Source: Pseudomonadota bacterium
GTDB lineage: Bacteria > Pseudomonadota > Gammaproteobacteria > Burkholderiales > Casimicrobiaceae
Assembly (NCBI GenBank): GCA_022709775.1
Contig: JAKLIE010000179.1
Coordinates: forward strand, 1 to 5,062
Direction: 5' to 3'
Length of the DNA: 5,062 bases
Of the stretch, positions 4,757 through 5,062 are shown in pieces (the stretch's first letter is position 1; each line of letters opens with the position of its first letter). The notes beneath the pieces are model-generated. The model was not told the DNA's origin. It ran no database searches and saw only the letters and a program-made list of their open reading frames with translations. A program made the position numbers and the translations under genes.

Positions 4757-5062
4757 AGCTCTACTACGCCCCCGGCGCCTGCTCGCTCGCCCCCCACATC
4801 GCACTCGTCGAGGCCGGCATCGCCGCCGACACGATCCGCGTCGACCTGAAGACGCACACGCTGCCCGACGGCACCGACTACCACGCGGTGAACCCGAAAG
4901 GCTACGTGCCGGTACTCGGGCTCGACGACGGCAGCAGGTTCGCGGAGGTCGCCGTGCTGCTGCAGATCATCGCCGACCGCAAGCCGGGCGCGCTCGCGCC
5001 CGAGGTGGCGACGATCGAGCGCTACCGGTTGAACGAGTGGCTCAACTTCATCGCGACCGAGA
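4753..5062 (+). CDS. Glutathione S-transferase, beta class, N-terminal part (3' end outside window)
   Basis: A cytosolic enzyme that conjugates glutathione to electrophiles or reduces disulfides and peroxides. The first 103 residues of about 200 are visible. The thioredoxin-like domain begins MKLYYAPGACSLAPHIAL, with C10 in the GACSLA motif that marks the beta class; VNPKGYVPVL supplies the cis-proline (P53) and E65 (in FAEVAVLLQ) lies where the glutathione gamma-glutamyl contact falls. RYRLNEWLNFIATE begins the helical C-terminal domain. The pattern closely resembles E. coli GstA, though EVAVL replaces the EGVAI I recall there. ATG 4753 has GGAG at 4744-4747, 5 bases upstream; the ATG at 4742 is in another frame and stops after four codons. 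It follows doxX on the same strand, so it may be co-transcribed or use its own weak promoter. Confidence 0.97.
   Translation, partial: MKLYYAPGACSLAPHIALVEAGIAADTIRVDLKTHTLPDGTDYHAVNPKGYVPVLGLDDGSRFAEVAVLLQIIADRKPGALAPEVATIERYRLNEWLNFIATE

Overview
This 5.06-kb, high-GC window carries eight protein-coding regions and no RNA genes, CRISPR array or insertion sequence. It divides into two blocks that look as if they come from different genomes. The left block, up to about base 965, holds the 3' part of argC followed by the first ~135 codons of argJ, both from arginine biosynthesis. The right block, from about base 968 on, holds an aldo/keto reductase, a PfkB-family sugar kinase, a small GNAT-like acetyltransferase, a LysR regulator, a DoxX membrane protein and the start of a beta-class glutathione S-transferase. 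Protein style and the LysR/DoxX/GST neighbourhood suggest a proteobacterium, perhaps beta, for the right block. The left block may be planctomycete-like, which is only a guess from ArgC/ArgJ style.

The two blocks meet inside one open frame. argJ runs without a stop into the aldo/keto reductase across a GCG-triplet run at 953-966. Serine codons change sharply there: 6 AGC, 2 TCC and 2 TCG to the left, against 14 TCG and 1 AGC in the reductase. The argJ part stops before its catalytic threonine, and the reductase appears to lack its usual N-terminus. The simplest reading is a chimeric join (assembly artefact or illegitimate recombination at a GC-rich microrepeat), not a new bifunctional enzyme.

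Layout: argC(3' part)> argJ(5' part)>|join|aldo/keto reductase> <PfkB kinase, GNAT-like> <lysR, doxX> gst(5' part)>. The reductase and kinase converge with only 3 bases between their stops. The kinase and the GNAT gene diverge from an ~83-base spacer. The GNAT gene and lysR converge over a 67-base spacer holding a strong hairpin. lysR and doxX diverge from an AT-rich control region containing a perfect inverted repeat of LysR-operator type. gst follows doxX in the same direction and may belong to the same LysR-controlled redox or detoxification module.

No clearly undescribed system is visible. The points most worth a second look are the chimeric join, the orphan YihV-like kinase with no ordinary start codon, the lysR/doxX operator, and a short leader frame whose stop overlaps the gst start.
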